From positions 1 to 64,000 of the IMG/VR virus record IMGVR_UViG_3300042389_000736: 64,000 nt of DNA. One strand, 5' to 3'. Shown piece by piece: positions 33,425-42,023 of this stretch (positions are counted from its first letter, which is position 1; every line of letters begins with the position of its first letter). Made by a program: the position numbers and the translations under genes. Below the pieces are notes generated by a model. It did not search any database and had not been told where the DNA came from. It saw only the letters and a program-made list of their open reading frames with translations. The stretch is from a virus.

Positions 33425-33562
33425 TTACCACTGGAACCACCACTGGCAGAAAGAGTATGTAAATGCCGAGAAGGTGACAATGGAAACACCGATCGTCATG
33501 CGGGTGTTGAAACGTTCGGTTTCAGCCTCGCGACGGGGGCTGTAAGAGTAGTGGACGTTCAT
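33425..33562 (-). CDS. small Trp-rich membrane protein, 45 aa
   Basis: A 45-codon gene with AATTGGAGAACCGAA before its ATG at 33562. The N-terminal 20 residues are basic (YSPRREAETERFNTR). Residues 22-40 form one membrane helix (MTIGVSIVTFSAFTYSF), and the end is CQWWFQW. It has its own candidate promoter (33588-33605) and terminator (33381-33413), so it is an independent unit. A single-pass envelope peptide of early type is inferred. The function is unknown. Confidence 0.72.
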   Translation of the reverse strand: MNVHYSYSPRREAETERFNTRMTIGVSIVTFSAFTYSFCQWWFQW

Positions 33563-33587
33563 TTCGGTTCTCCAATTAGAAGGTTGA

Positions 33588-33605
33588 TATCACAAGAATT
33601 ATATC
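33588..33605 (-). promoter_or_regulatory. candidate promoter of the 45-aa gene
   Basis: The minus strand reads GATATAATTCTTGTGATA, 26 bases upstream of the start. It matches the GATATAAT half and has TGTGATA in place of CGTGGTA. Confidence 0.42.
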
Positions 33606-33665
33606 TGCCGGACTGGGTTGCAGATACGGGAACACAGAAATAGCTAACTTACAAGGAGAGCTGTA

Positions 33666-34025
33666 ATGGAAAAAATCATCATTCTTCTCATGCAATCTCG
33701 TACCCTTGTCCACACGTACCACCTGAAGGCGAAGAATCTTGCTCCTCATCTGGCACTCGACGAGCTGTACAACGCGCTGACCGACCACATCGACGATCTC
33801 ACCGAAGTGTATCAGGGCTTCGCGGAGCGTCTGCTCGATCTGAATTCCTATCCGGGTTTCACCGTAGACGACGACCCTCTCGGCCAAGTGAGAGAGATCG
33901 CCAGTGCCATCGAATCGATGAGAAACCAAATCACCCCCAACTGTTCGACGATCCAGAACATGATCGACGAAGCACTTCAGACTCTGTACAAGACCAAGTA
34001 CAAGCTGATGTTCCTGCCGATCTAA
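33666..34025 (+). CDS. ferritin/Dps-like helical protein, 119 aa
   Basis: The segment LLMQSRTLVHTYHLKAKNLAPHLALDELYNALTDHIDDLTEVYQG follows the pattern of an uncharacterised phage family (I recall DUF5856). Those proteins look like a short Dps or ferritin four-helix protein, with His, Asp and Glu at ferroxidase-like positions. It has no signal peptide. SD CAAGGAGAGCTGTA lies just before ATG. A DNA-protective or metal-binding role is possible but unproven. It is a single gene followed by a bidirectional terminator. Confidence 0.72.
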   Translation: MEKIIILLMQSRTLVHTYHLKAKNLAPHLALDELYNALTDHIDDLTEVYQGFAERLLDLNSYPGFTVDDDPLGQVREIASAIESMRNQITPNCSTIQNMIDEALQTLYKTKYKLMFLPI

Positions 34026-34027
34026 GA

Positions 34028-34063
34028 AAAAAAAAGAACCCTACCGCGATGGTAGGGTTCTTT
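34028..34063. terminator. bidirectional terminator between convergent genes
   Basis: A perfect 11-bp stem (34035-34045 with 34051-34061, loop GCGAT) is flanked by an A-run and a short T-run, serving both the 119-aa (+) and 112-aa (-) genes. Confidence 0.85.
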
Positions 34064-34078
34064 CACGCTCTATAGGAG

Positions 34079-34417
34079 CTACGACGCCGCAAGCGCCTGT
34101 CGGTCGTTCTTGAGAACTTCCCGGAGCGCATTGGCGATGTCGGTCGGGCTGACTTGTTGGGCGGGGCGCGGTTCTTGAGTCTGCTCCCAAGGCATTCCAC
34201 GAGTCAGATCCTCGTAAACCTTGTTGATGCCAGTCTCATTGACGAAAGCATACGCTTCGTCGACCGAATTAAATTGTCGCGGTTCCACCGTCCCATCTTC
34301 CTTCTTCATCTTTACCACCGTCCAGGTTGCGAAAACCACGAAGTGATTCTTCATGAATTCGATTACCCAGTGACCGTTTTGATGGTCGAAGGTGATGCGG
34401 AAAGCGCGATTCTTCAT
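34079..34417 (-). CDS. hypothetical protein, 112 aa
   Basis: ATG at 34417 has GCAAGGAGTTTCAA upstream. A beta-rich N-terminal half (FRITFDHQNGHWVIEF, then FVVFATWTVVKMKK) with a helical C-terminal half. No known motif is present. Its candidate promoter at 34455-34474 is the best copy of the recurrent element. The gene is monocistronic and ends at the bidirectional terminator 34028-34063. The function is unknown. Confidence 0.72.
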   Translation of the reverse strand: MKNRAFRITFDHQNGHWVIEFMKNHFVVFATWTVVKMKKEDGTVEPRQFNSVDEAYAFVNETGINKVYEDLTRGMPWEQTQEPRPAQQVSPTDIANALREVLKNDRQALAAS

Positions 34418-34454
34418 TTGAAACTCCTTGCAAAGATACGGTAATCCGGATGGC

Positions 34455-34474
34455 TACCACGAAAATTATATATC
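34455..34474 (-). promoter_or_regulatory. candidate phage promoter, best copy of the recurrent element
   Basis: The minus strand reads GATATATAATTTTCGTGGTA, 38 bases upstream of the start at 34417. It combines the extended AT block with a full CGTGGTA. The reverse direction (TTATATATCACTG) may serve the divergent RusA gene. Confidence 0.52.
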
Positions 34475-34538
34475 ACTGTTGGGAGCTTACTTCCGGTACG
34501 GCAACAACACCTTAGACCTCATAATAAAAGGAAGAACC

Positions 34539-35090
34539 ATGCATAAAGAGCGGACGTTCTCCGAGACTTCACTTGAGCTAGCCGACGAGCTCATGAAAGA
34601 GCTCGGAGTCAAAGACAAGGACGTGCGGCTCATCGATCAGGCGATTGATGAGTGGCAGAACGAGAAGAACTACACGAAGATATCCCTGACATACTACGGA
34701 GAGCCGAAGGCTCAGGCCCGTCCGAGGTCTTCCAGTCAGCACGGCGGGTTCTTCTATGATCCGAGTAAGAGCCTCAAGCAATGGGTGCTCTCTCAGATCG
34801 TGGCGCAGCTCCCGCCCAATTTCAAGCCCATCGATCGATCCATCGAGGTCACGCTGCGCTTCTACCGGACTATGCCAAAGGGCGGATCCAAGAAGGACAA
34901 GATCCTGATGGAGCTCGGAGTCATCCAGCCTTGCGGTCGTCCCGACATCGACAACTTCATCAAACTCGTTCAAGACGCGCTGAACAAGACGCTGTATACG
35001 GACGACTCCAACATAGTCACGCTGTACGCCGAGAAGTTCTATTCCTGCAAGCCCAGAGTGGAACTTGACATCAAATTCCGTAAAGCCTAA
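34539..35090 (+). CDS. rusA: RusA-like Holliday junction resolvase
   Basis: The start is placed at 34539 (MHKERTFSETSLELAD), preceded by AAAAGGAAGAACC. The C-terminal 120 residues match RusA: YYGEPKAQARPRSS near the start of the domain, then CGRPDIDNFIKLVQDALN, with the paired metal-binding aspartates, and LYTDDSNIVTLYAEKFYS, with the further Asp pair. The first ~55 residues look like a small helical domain (ELADELMKELGVKDKD) absent from cellular RusA. It would resolve recombination junctions before packaging, complementing the gp46/47-like and UvsW-like proteins. Confidence 0.85.
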   Translation: MHKERTFSETSLELADELMKELGVKDKDVRLIDQAIDEWQNEKNYTKISLTYYGEPKAQARPRSSSQHGGFFYDPSKSLKQWVLSQIVAQLPPNFKPIDRSIEVTLRFYRTMPKGGSKKDKILMELGVIQPCGRPDIDNFIKLVQDALNKTLYTDDSNIVTLYAEKFYSCKPRVELDIKFRKA

Positions 35091-35152
35091 GAAACAACTT
35101 GTTAGTGTGGGACAGTTGTTCTGCACTTGCATCATGCTTTGTCCTTTCTTTT

Positions 35153-35185
35153 CCCCTAACCCTTTGCCGGGTTAGGGGTCTTTTT
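35153..35185 (+). terminator. terminator after rusA
   Basis: A perfect 10-bp stem (35153-35162 with 35169-35178, loop TTTGCC) is followed by TCTTTTT. Confidence 0.87.
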
Positions 35186-35228
35186 ACTTCGAAGGACATC
35201 TGTATAGACCAAATAATCGGAGCTAGAA

Positions 35229-36647
35229 ATGCCGACCAACAACGTATACATTCGAGATCTTCCTTACGAGTTCTTGAAGTCAAAGGGAGATGCTTTCCTA
35301 GATTCCGCAAGCCTGACGAATCACGAGAGCATCTTCATAGGAACAAAGGCAAGTGCGCCGCTGATGGCAGCTCCCAAGACGAAGGAGGAGATTCCAGACG
35401 TCGTGCTGAAAAGCCTCAGAGAGCTGATCGTCAGAAAGTACACCGACAACACTTCATTCACGAAGGTGGAAGAAGACACTCTGCTGATGTCGTACTACTA
35501 CCTGCAGTCCAAGGCCATCCTCGCCAACGACTTCAAGAAGGAAAAGAAGAAGCTCCATCCGGTGACAAACAAGGCATCGAACTTCAAGACCGGAGAGCCA
35601 CCACTGATGCTTCGCCGGGTGCTGGAGAACCCTCTGGTGAAGAAGCTTCGGAAAGGGTACACCGCTTCGCCAGACAAGAGCAGCCTCAAGCTCCGCCCGG
35701 AGAAGACGGGAAAATCCGTCAAGGATATCATCAAGTCCAGCAAGTTCTACCAAGAGACGGCGAGCTCTCTGGTGTACGACGACGTCCAATACGCCGCGCA
35801 CGTCATGAATGAGGCGATCAGGAACGCTGGAGTCCAAGGGAGCTTCCCCGCGTGGGTTTACGAGATTCCATCTGGTAGCGCCCAGCAATCGACGGAGTAC
35901 AAGTTCAAGTACGAAAACGTCGCAGAGATGGTGAAGTTGGTCCGCAGTTTGATCGAAGACAAGTACAACTTCGGCTTCCAGACGATGACTCAGGGGAATA
36001 TCGACACCGCTGAGATCCTGAAGGAGTCGATGCTCGCTAGACTTCGGAGTCCAAGCGCCGACCCGGCGTACGTCTTCCTGAAGTTCGAGACCACCGGAAA
36101 CGACCCGATCGGCGGGACGTACAACTTCAGAGTGCAGGACTTCTCGTCTGACAGGTATTTCTTGGCGGGGGTGCTGAACTACTCCTCTCTTGAGATCGAC
36201 CTGAACCCTCGTCTGAGCCAGGACACGGTTAATTCCACCCTGAGATTCTCGCCGAGAGCCGGTGACGCGTCTGTCTGCGTCCTTCTAGGCAAGGACAGAA
36301 CTCCATTCCGCATTTCAGGAATGGATAAGAAGCTCTTCAACATCGACACGTTCACCGTCGATGAGGCAATGAACACTTGGACGATCGACTTCGACGGTGC
36401 TGATGATAACTTCGTCTTCCAAGTCGAGTCGAACGGCAGCATCGTCACACCGACTTCCGCCCGCCTGCTCTCCGACTCAAGGATCGAACTGCGCTTCAGG
36501 ACTGCTGTTAGCGGGAAGCTGTTCATTCTCTCTTGCGCTAAGAACTGGCCGAACGACGCGATGCTAGTGGTCACTGAGGAGAATGTCGAACGGATCCTTG
36601 CAACCACGAATTTCCACAAGAAGGTGTACAGGAAATGGATACAGTAG
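35229..36647 (+). CDS. hypothetical virion-type protein, 472 aa
   Basis: SD CGGAGCTAGAA precedes ATG at 35229. A basic, disordered-looking region lies around residues 85-160 (KKEKKKLHP, then KLRKGYTASPDKSSLKLRPEK). The C-terminal half is beta-rich. It overlaps the 88-aa gene by 13 bases, which in turn overlaps the 359-aa gene by four, so the three form one unit. A tail or baseplate location is inferred from composition and context. No family is recognised. Confidence 0.78.
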   Translation: MPTNNVYIRDLPYEFLKSKGDAFLDSASLTNHESIFIGTKASAPLMAAPKTKEEIPDVVLKSLRELIVRKYTDNTSFTKVEEDTLLMSYYYLQSKAILANDFKKEKKKLHPVTNKASNFKTGEPPLMLRRVLENPLVKKLRKGYTASPDKSSLKLRPEKTGKSVKDIIKSSKFYQETASSLVYDDVQYAAHVMNEAIRNAGVQGSFPAWVYEIPSGSAQQSTEYKFKYENVAEMVKLVRSLIEDKYNFGFQTMTQGNIDTAEILKESMLARLRSPSADPAYVFLKFETTGNDPIGGTYNFRVQDFSSDRYFLAGVLNYSSLEIDLNPRLSQDTVNSTLRFSPRAGDASVCVLLGKDRTPFRISGMDKKLFNIDTFTVDEAMNTWTIDFDGADDNFVFQVESNGSIVTPTSARLLSDSRIELRFRTAVSGKLFILSCAKNWPNDAMLVVTEENVERILATTNFHKKVYRKWIQ

Positions 36648-36901
36648 TCACTGTGGCGAAGATGAAGGCAGATATCGCAAAGAGCGTAGCCAAGAACCTC
36701 GCCGTCAACTCAATAGAAGCTCTCGGGTCAATTCTAGAGGGTAAGAAAGACTCCGGTCTGGATGCCAAACTTGAGAAGAGATACGCCGCGATGCGGCTCA
36801 AGCTCTTCCTCAAGTACACGATGATCGACTACGAAGTTCTCGCATCCAGAGTGCAGCGGAACGACGTCTACGCCGAGCTCATGGAAGGATCCAAGCTATG
36901 A
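36635..36901 (+). CDS. small helical protein, 88 aa
   Basis: It starts 13 bases inside the upstream gene and ends in an ATGA overlap with the next. Predominantly helical, Ala/Lys/Leu-rich, without Cys or membrane segments. Its location between two virion-type proteins suggests an assembly factor or small structural protein. No motif is recognised. Confidence 0.72.
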   Translation: MDTVVTVAKMKADIAKSVAKNLAVNSIEALGSILEGKKDSGLDAKLEKRYAAMRLKLFLKYTMIDYEVLASRVQRNDVYAELMEGSKL

Positions 36902-37977
36902 TCAGAAACTGTCTCGGTCTGACCGTTGACGACCTCAAGAACGACCTCTTCGGAAGGCTGGACTCTTGGACGCTGGACTGGCTGCTGGACCAAGAGTGCG
37001 GCGGTGGCGGAGCTGGCGAAGCGGCCCTCGCGAAGTACGACGCCTTCTCCGTCTACACCGCGAAGCAAGGTCTCAATTACCTCAACAACCTCGACAAGAA
37101 CGACGGGTCCGTCAGCGGAGCGGACCCGTTCGGCTTCCTTCGGGACAACATGGGGAACTACCTGAAGGACTTCGGCGACCGGGAGTGCTCTGGGCAGAAC
37201 GTCGCCATAGACGACCTAGTGTCTCAATACAAGCCGGACCCCTACGTCTCGATGTACCCGGACACCCTATCCGACTCCAAGAAGGCGCTGCTCTTGGACC
37301 AGCTGCGAAAGTCTAACTTCAACGCCGCTGTCACCAACGGCCTCAACCCTACAGCAGACAACAACTCGCCGTACATGATCCTCGACGACTCTGAGCGCGG
37401 CGACGACATGATGCTGATAAAGACAGGGAACCTGTTCGGTCCTTCCATTCTCAGCAAGATCCCGGTGTCGGTAATCGAGAATTTCGACCCAGACAAGATG
37501 ATCTACACGAAGTGCTTCAGGACGCTTTTTGCTCTTGAGAACTACTTCGTGCCGGACAATCCGAAGTCGAAGCCCATCGTCACCGAAGGGAAGCTCCGTA
37601 GCATCCGAAGGCTTCACGAAGATGTGATTCTGCCGATCTACCGTTTCTACTACGGAAATGAAGACGACTCCACTTGCAAGCTTCGGATCCACGGCGGGCT
37701 GATGTCTATGGAGACTGCGGTCTCTAGGATGGGGGCGTCTCTGGCGACAAGACACGTCTACGGTCAGTCTGCTAACTTCAGTCTCGTGTCAATCTCGAAC
37801 GACAAGGTGCTCGAAGATCTGAGGTCCGGAGCCATCGGCGTAGACTTCGGCGTGGCGGCTCTGGTGAACGGCATCTACATCACGCTGCCTTACACTTACG
37901 AGAACTACGAGGTTCGGAACGTGATTCTGTCCTCCCCGAACTTCGATTCCGATGATATCCGTGCGCAATTCTTATGA
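36898..37977 (+). CDS. virion-type protein with degenerate M15 peptidase-like C-terminus, 359 aa
   Basis: ATG overlaps the previous stop (ATGA). The first ~230 residues are unrecognised, with a GGGG stretch near residue 38. Near residues 265-300 the sequence RIHGGLMSMETAVSRMG then ATRHVYGQSANFSL resembles the SxHxxGxAxDF zinc motif of M15 D-Ala-D-Ala peptidases. The His is kept, but Asn replaces the metal-binding Asp. If the relation is right, the domain has probably lost catalysis and serves as a binding module in the baseplate. Alternatives are chance similarity or an altered metal site. Confidence 0.7.
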   Translation: MIRNCLGLTVDDLKNDLFGRLDSWTLDWLLDQECGGGGAGEAALAKYDAFSVYTAKQGLNYLNNLDKNDGSVSGADPFGFLRDNMGNYLKDFGDRECSGQNVAIDDLVSQYKPDPYVSMYPDTLSDSKKALLLDQLRKSNFNAAVTNGLNPTADNNSPYMILDDSERGDDMMLIKTGNLFGPSILSKIPVSVIENFDPDKMIYTKCFRTLFALENYFVPDNPKSKPIVTEGKLRSIRRLHEDVILPIYRFYYGNEDDSTCKLRIHGGLMSMETAVSRMGASLATRHVYGQSANFSLVSISNDKVLEDLRSGAIGVDFGVAALVNGIYITLPYTYENYEVRNVILSSPNFDSDDIRAQFL

Positions 37978-37988
37978 ATTGGCAAGGA

Positions 37989-38050
37989 AGTTTCGTGGCT
38001 ACACTCGGGGTAGCCATGCAACACCGGAATAGTCTCATCATCTTAGCGAA
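37989..38050 (+). other. hairpin cluster in a gene gap
   Basis: TGGCTA (37996-38001) pairs with TAGCCA (38011-38016), and GTTTCG near 37990 can pair with CGAAAC near 38045, giving a two-layer structure. No U-run follows. The downstream ATG at 38057 has no good SD, so the structure may influence its translation. Confidence 0.35.
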
Positions 38051-38056
38051 ACTCCA

Positions 38057-38680
38057 ATGACCACCAACAACATCACCCCGGACGACATTTTGTCGGACGC
38101 GGACAACAGACGTTTGTCCGAGATGATGGCAATCAAGAAGCACGTCTACGCCTTCATCAATAAGAAAGAACTGCTCAAGTTCATCCTCCACATCATCGAC
38201 TCCACCGAAGTGGTGACGTTCGAGCGCAAGCACGACCGCCGCTTCCTGAATCTGATGAACCTCTCGATGGCGCTCCAGCTCGACGTCAAGAAGGCAACCG
38301 AGAAGTACGAGGTCTCCGACCTCAAGGATCCGAAGAAGAACGGCAGCCGAGAAACAACGATGACCGCTCGCGCCAATTTCCTACGCGAGTTGATCGTTGT
38401 ACCGTTCACCGACCTGATGGGCAACATGCTGAGCACCATCATCGACAAGGAGCCGGACGAGGACTACCAGTACTCCGAGTGGATCTTCAACATCCTCCCG
38501 GAGAACTACAAAGAACTTCGCAATTCTGTCAGCAGCTTCATCGAGCTGGAGGACGGAGACAAAGAAAAGATCAAGAACGACCTGAAGTTCATGTACGGCA
38601 TGTGCTCCGCGTTCGTCTTCCCTCCCGAGGAAGTTGACCTCAACGAGGACACCGGCTTCACCCTCGAATTTCTGCTGTAA
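38057..38680 (+). CDS. hypothetical protein, 207 aa
   Basis: It starts at the only suitable ATG after a hairpin cluster, without a clear ribosome-binding site. The product is charged and helical, with basic patches (KKNGSRE near residue 95) and an acidic C-terminus. No domain is recognised. It ends just before a strong terminator, closing the transcript that began at 35229. Confidence 0.75.
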   Translation: MTTNNITPDDILSDADNRRLSEMMAIKKHVYAFINKKELLKFILHIIDSTEVVTFERKHDRRFLNLMNLSMALQLDVKKATEKYEVSDLKDPKKNGSRETTMTARANFLRELIVVPFTDLMGNMLSTIIDKEPDEDYQYSEWIFNILPENYKELRNSVSSFIELEDGDKEKIKNDLKFMYGMCSAFVFPPEEVDLNEDTGFTLEFLL

Positions 38681-38684
38681 AGAC

Positions 38685-38726
38685 ATGACGTATGAGACTC
38701 GTTCTCATACGTCATTACTTTTTTTG
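38685..38726 (+). terminator. terminator after the 207-aa gene
   Basis: A perfect 12-bp stem (38685-38696 with 38704-38715, loop ACTCGTT) is followed by TACTTTTTTT. Confidence 0.88.
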
Positions 38727-38765
38727 CAAATATATTATCACCATGTGAGATTCTCGGAGAAATAA

Positions 38766-39137
38766 ATGATACCAATAATGAAGCCGCTTACAGTGATATC
38801 GATGGATATCGAAAGGGAAGAGTCCCCGATCACCTTCATCGACCACTTCGCGTCTGTCGGCGGGTTGCAGCCTGTCTACTCTCGATCTTCTACGACGACG
38901 ATGAAAATCGTGACTCCTTCCTTAGACGATCCGTCCGTTTACCATGCCGATTTTTTCGTTGTGGCGAACCCTCGCCTCCAAAGGCACCCAGTCAGTCTCG
39001 GAAACCCGACCAGCGAGCACGACGAGAAGGTGCAACAACTCAATACTTTCCTGGAGATTCTTCAATTCGCTAGGACAAACCCAGTTGCAAGAGAGAAGTT
39101 GGAGGACCTGTTCAAGCTCCGACAGCTTCTCGGATGA
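38766..39137 (+). CDS. hypothetical protein, 123 aa
   Basis: CTCGGAGAAATAA precedes ATG at 38766. An upstream AT-rich block (ATATATTATCACC, then ATGTGAG) resembles the recurrent promoter element. The product is mixed alpha/beta with a C-terminal helical part (EKVQQLNTFLEILQFA). It is the first gene of a unit that continues with the gp47-like nuclease and the DnaB-like helicase, so a replication or recombination link is possible. Confidence 0.72.
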   Translation: MIPIMKPLTVISMDIEREESPITFIDHFASVGGLQPVYSRSSTTTMKIVTPSLDDPSVYHADFFVVANPRLQRHPVSLGNPTSEHDEKVQQLNTFLEILQFARTNPVAREKLEDLFKLRQLLG

Positions 39138-39149
39138 TTCGAGGAAAAT

Positions 39150-40301
39150 ATGTCAACTTTCATCTCTATCTCAGACGTCCATCACGGCGCAAAGTCCCAC
39201 GAGAGCATGCGGGAAGAGTTCTACGCCGAGGGTGGATTCTTCGACGTTCTCGATGCCACCCTACCGGAAGAAGATTTCATCGGGGTGGCCGTTACCGGGG
39301 ACTGGTTCGACAAGAAACTGGACATGAACGACCCGAGAGCAAAGCTCGGAGTCTCCGTCATGGTGGATATCCTGAACCGCTGCATCCAGTACGACAAGCA
39401 CCTCGTCGTGATCCGTGGAACCTACTCCCACGACCTCAACCAGCTGAATGTGTTTGAGGAGTTCGGCGCTCTCTACGAGAAGTTCCACCTCGTCAACACG
39501 GTGCGAGAGATCAAGTTCGGTCCTCTGAGAACTCTCTGCATCCCGGAGGAGTACCCGCAAGACAGCGACGAGTACTACGCCGACTGGTTCTCCAAGAAAT
39601 ACGATCTGATACTCGGCCACGGCTTCTTCGATTTCAACTGCTTCGACAGCAACGACGCCGAGCGCAACATCCCGCAGATGCCGGTATTCGAGGCAGACGT
39701 GATCTGCAAGCTGGCACCGCTCACGATCTTCGGCCACGATCATACCCACAAGGACTACAAGAACAAGATCTTCTACAACGGATCTTTCTCTCGGCTCTGC
39801 CACAATGAAGAGACTCCCAAGGGGTTCATCTACGCAGAGTGGGACAGGAAGAACCCGTCAGTACACCTCATGGAGAACGCGCTTGCTCCGAGGTACATCA
39901 CCGTCGTACTCGACGTCATCGTGAAGCGAGCAAAGATTGACGTCAACTTCGAGGAACTGGTGAAGCTCATCGAACGCACCAAGGTAAAAGCAAACGCATA
40001 CGACCTGAAAGTGAAGGTCACGGACTACTTCACCAAAGAGCACAAGGTCACCGTCGAGCTGGTCAAGAACCACTTCTTGAACCAGCCTGGGTATCGGATA
40101 GAATCCGGTCGGCTGAACGTCCTGAGAGATTCGGAAAACGTGATAGAAGACTCCGACGAAGGAGAGGGTGATACTACGTATGACTTCCTCTTCGAGCCCA
40201 CCAATATTGTCGACAAGGTTCTCAAGTTCATCGAAGTGAAGCACGAGGGGCAGTACAACCTGACGCGGGACCAAGTGGCTCAGTCGATTTCACCCGTCTA
40301 A
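39150..40301 (+). CDS. Mre11/SbcD-like nuclease (T4 gp47-like)
   Basis: The 383-residue protein carries the five metallophosphoesterase motifs: SISDVHHG (residues 6-13), VTGDWFD (48-54), RGTYSHDL (90-97, standing for GNHD), LGHGFFDF (near 152) and FGHDHTHKDY (near 192). The C-terminal ~150 residues would contact the ATPase subunit. It would form with the gp46-like protein (45102-47852, other strand) an end-resection complex for recombination-dependent replication. It lies 12 bases after the 123-aa gene and 16 before the helicase gene. Confidence 0.88.
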   Translation: MSTFISISDVHHGAKSHESMREEFYAEGGFFDVLDATLPEEDFIGVAVTGDWFDKKLDMNDPRAKLGVSVMVDILNRCIQYDKHLVVIRGTYSHDLNQLNVFEEFGALYEKFHLVNTVREIKFGPLRTLCIPEEYPQDSDEYYADWFSKKYDLILGHGFFDFNCFDSNDAERNIPQMPVFEADVICKLAPLTIFGHDHTHKDYKNKIFYNGSFSRLCHNEETPKGFIYAEWDRKNPSVHLMENALAPRYITVVLDVIVKRAKIDVNFEELVKLIERTKVKANAYDLKVKVTDYFTKEHKVTVELVKNHFLNQPGYRIESGRLNVLRDSENVIEDSDEGEGDTTYDFLFEPTNIVDKVLKFIEVKHEGQYNLTRDQVAQSISPV

Positions 40302-40317
40302 GGACGAAAGGAGTGCA

Positions 40318-41973
40318 ATGAAAAAAAGAGAAAGAAGCGGAAGCAAGAAAGCCTCCAACCGGGTAAAGATGGAGCTGAAGACGTCGCTGATGAAGAATCT
40401 GCTGGCGTACCTGCTCGGAGAGACCAAGTCGAGGAACTTCGTCAAGAAGCTCAACATCTTCTTCCAGCTAGTCGACGAGACGGTGTATCTCAGCGATGCA
40501 GATATGGAGATGCCGTACGCTGCAGTGCGACGCGTTCTGAAGACGATCCTCGAAGACAACGTAGACGACCAAGAACTCATCATGGACCGTCTGCTCTCGA
40601 TGCCGAAGTACGAGGAAGAGATGCCTGACCTGATCGAGGAGATTAGCGGCATCGACATGAACGAGGACCTCGTCGTTTATATCGAGAACGAGTTCATTGA
40701 CCGTCTCAACTACGTCACTGCTATCCCGGTCATATCTCAGCTCAAGCTGGCGATATCTCAGTTTGACAAGCAGGAGTATGAGTCCTATAACGAGATCATC
40801 CAAGAGATCCGTGGCTATACCTCCATCTTCAACAAGGCGGTGAACCTTCGTTCGTCGGCTTCTCTGACTTATCCAGAGATCGACTTCAACAGTGAGCAGT
40901 TCGAAGTTATTCTCGAAAAGGTCTACAAAAACCTCACGAACGAGAAGAAGTACTTGATGACAGGAGTCAAGGAGCTAAACAAGATGCTGCAGGGCGGCTT
41001 CCAACCCGGTCGCGTCTACGTGTTCATGGCTGTGTCTGGCGGTTGGAAGTCTGGCCTGCTGCTGAACGCGTTCATTTGGGCTGCGCGGTACAACCGGAAC
41101 CTCCGGTGCAGGGATCAGGCCAAGAAGCCGATGTTCCTCTATCTGACGCAGGAGAACGATTCCGAAGAGACGCTCGACCGCATGTTCAGCTACATGAACT
41201 GTGTCAAAGACAGCAAGTACACCCCGCTCGACCAGATCAAGGAGGCGTTCATCGAAGAGGGGATCGTGGACCCCGGACACCACGGCTTCAAGATCCACTA
41301 CTTTCGAAAGAACGAGATCTGCGCTAACGACATTGAGAACCTCGTCCACGACATCGAGGCCGACGGAGAGTACGAGGTCAAGTTGATCGTTCACGATTAC
41401 CTGAAGCGTCTGCGTCCGAACGTGGCAGCCAATGACATCCGGGTCGATCTCGGCTCCGCCACGAACGATCTGTCCGAATTGGCGAAGCTGCTGAAGATCC
41501 CGATCGTCACCGCCAACCAGCTCAACAAGGAGGCATACACCGTTCTCATGCAGCAGGGCAACAACGAGAACAAGAATGACCTCGGCAAGAAGGCGTCCCT
41601 GACGATGCAATCGGAGTCTCAGCTCATCACCGAGAACGCCGACTGCGTCATTGCGATCAACAAGGAGTACCAGCGGGCCACCGACAAGTGGTTCCTGACC
41701 TTCACCGATCTCAAGAACCGGGCATCTAAGACCAACCGTTCGTACGCCAACAGGTACTTCGCAATACCCTTCGTAGAGGGGAACTCGATGCGCCTAATGG
41801 AAGATCTGAACACGGATGATAATTACGCCTTGCAATCCATCTCGGATGGTCTGGCGGATTTCGACCCGAACGGCCACAACGACGACACCGAACCGGAAAA
41901 CCGCCCCAAGACTCAGCGCAAGGGGCAGCACAAGAAGGTTCTGGCTGACGACGCATTTGAGGACGAAGACTGA
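40318..41973 (+). CDS. replicative DNA helicase (DnaB/T4 gp41-like)
   Basis: The 551-residue protein has an N-terminal helical domain (about 1-200) and a RecA-like C-terminal domain. The nucleotide-binding loop is AVSGGWKSG (residues 238-246). Compared with GxxxxGKS it has Trp at 243 where Gly is invariant, yet Lys244 and Ser245 are kept. Motif H2 is LIVHDYLKRLRP (near 358). The segment LAKLLKIPIVTANQLNKEA (near 388-406) is the familiar helicase strand with Gln, and NRYFAIPFVEGNSMRL follows. It would unwind DNA at the fork. ATG at 40318 follows CGAAAGGAGTGCA. Confidence 0.87.
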   Translation: MKKRERSGSKKASNRVKMELKTSLMKNLLAYLLGETKSRNFVKKLNIFFQLVDETVYLSDADMEMPYAAVRRVLKTILEDNVDDQELIMDRLLSMPKYEEEMPDLIEEISGIDMNEDLVVYIENEFIDRLNYVTAIPVISQLKLAISQFDKQEYESYNEIIQEIRGYTSIFNKAVNLRSSASLTYPEIDFNSEQFEVILEKVYKNLTNEKKYLMTGVKELNKMLQGGFQPGRVYVFMAVSGGWKSGLLLNAFIWAARYNRNLRCRDQAKKPMFLYLTQENDSEETLDRMFSYMNCVKDSKYTPLDQIKEAFIEEGIVDPGHHGFKIHYFRKNEICANDIENLVHDIEADGEYEVKLIVHDYLKRLRPNVAANDIRVDLGSATNDLSELAKLLKIPIVTANQLNKEAYTVLMQQGNNENKNDLGKKASLTMQSESQLITENADCVIAINKEYQRATDKWFLTFTDLKNRASKTNRSYANRYFAIPFVEGNSMRLMEDLNTDDNYALQSISDGLADFDPNGHNDDTEPENRPKTQRKGQHKKVLADDAFEDED

Positions 41974-41977
41974 CATC

Positions 41978-42014
41978 AGTCCGGATGGGTAAAACCATCC
42001 GGACTTTTTTTTTT
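41978..42014 (+). terminator. terminator between the helicase and the 84-aa gene
   Basis: A perfect 11-bp stem (41978-41988 with 41995-42005) is followed by ten T residues to 42014, running straight into the SD GGAGGA of the next gene (ATG 42024). Confidence 0.9.
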
Positions 42015-42023
42015 GGAGGAATC

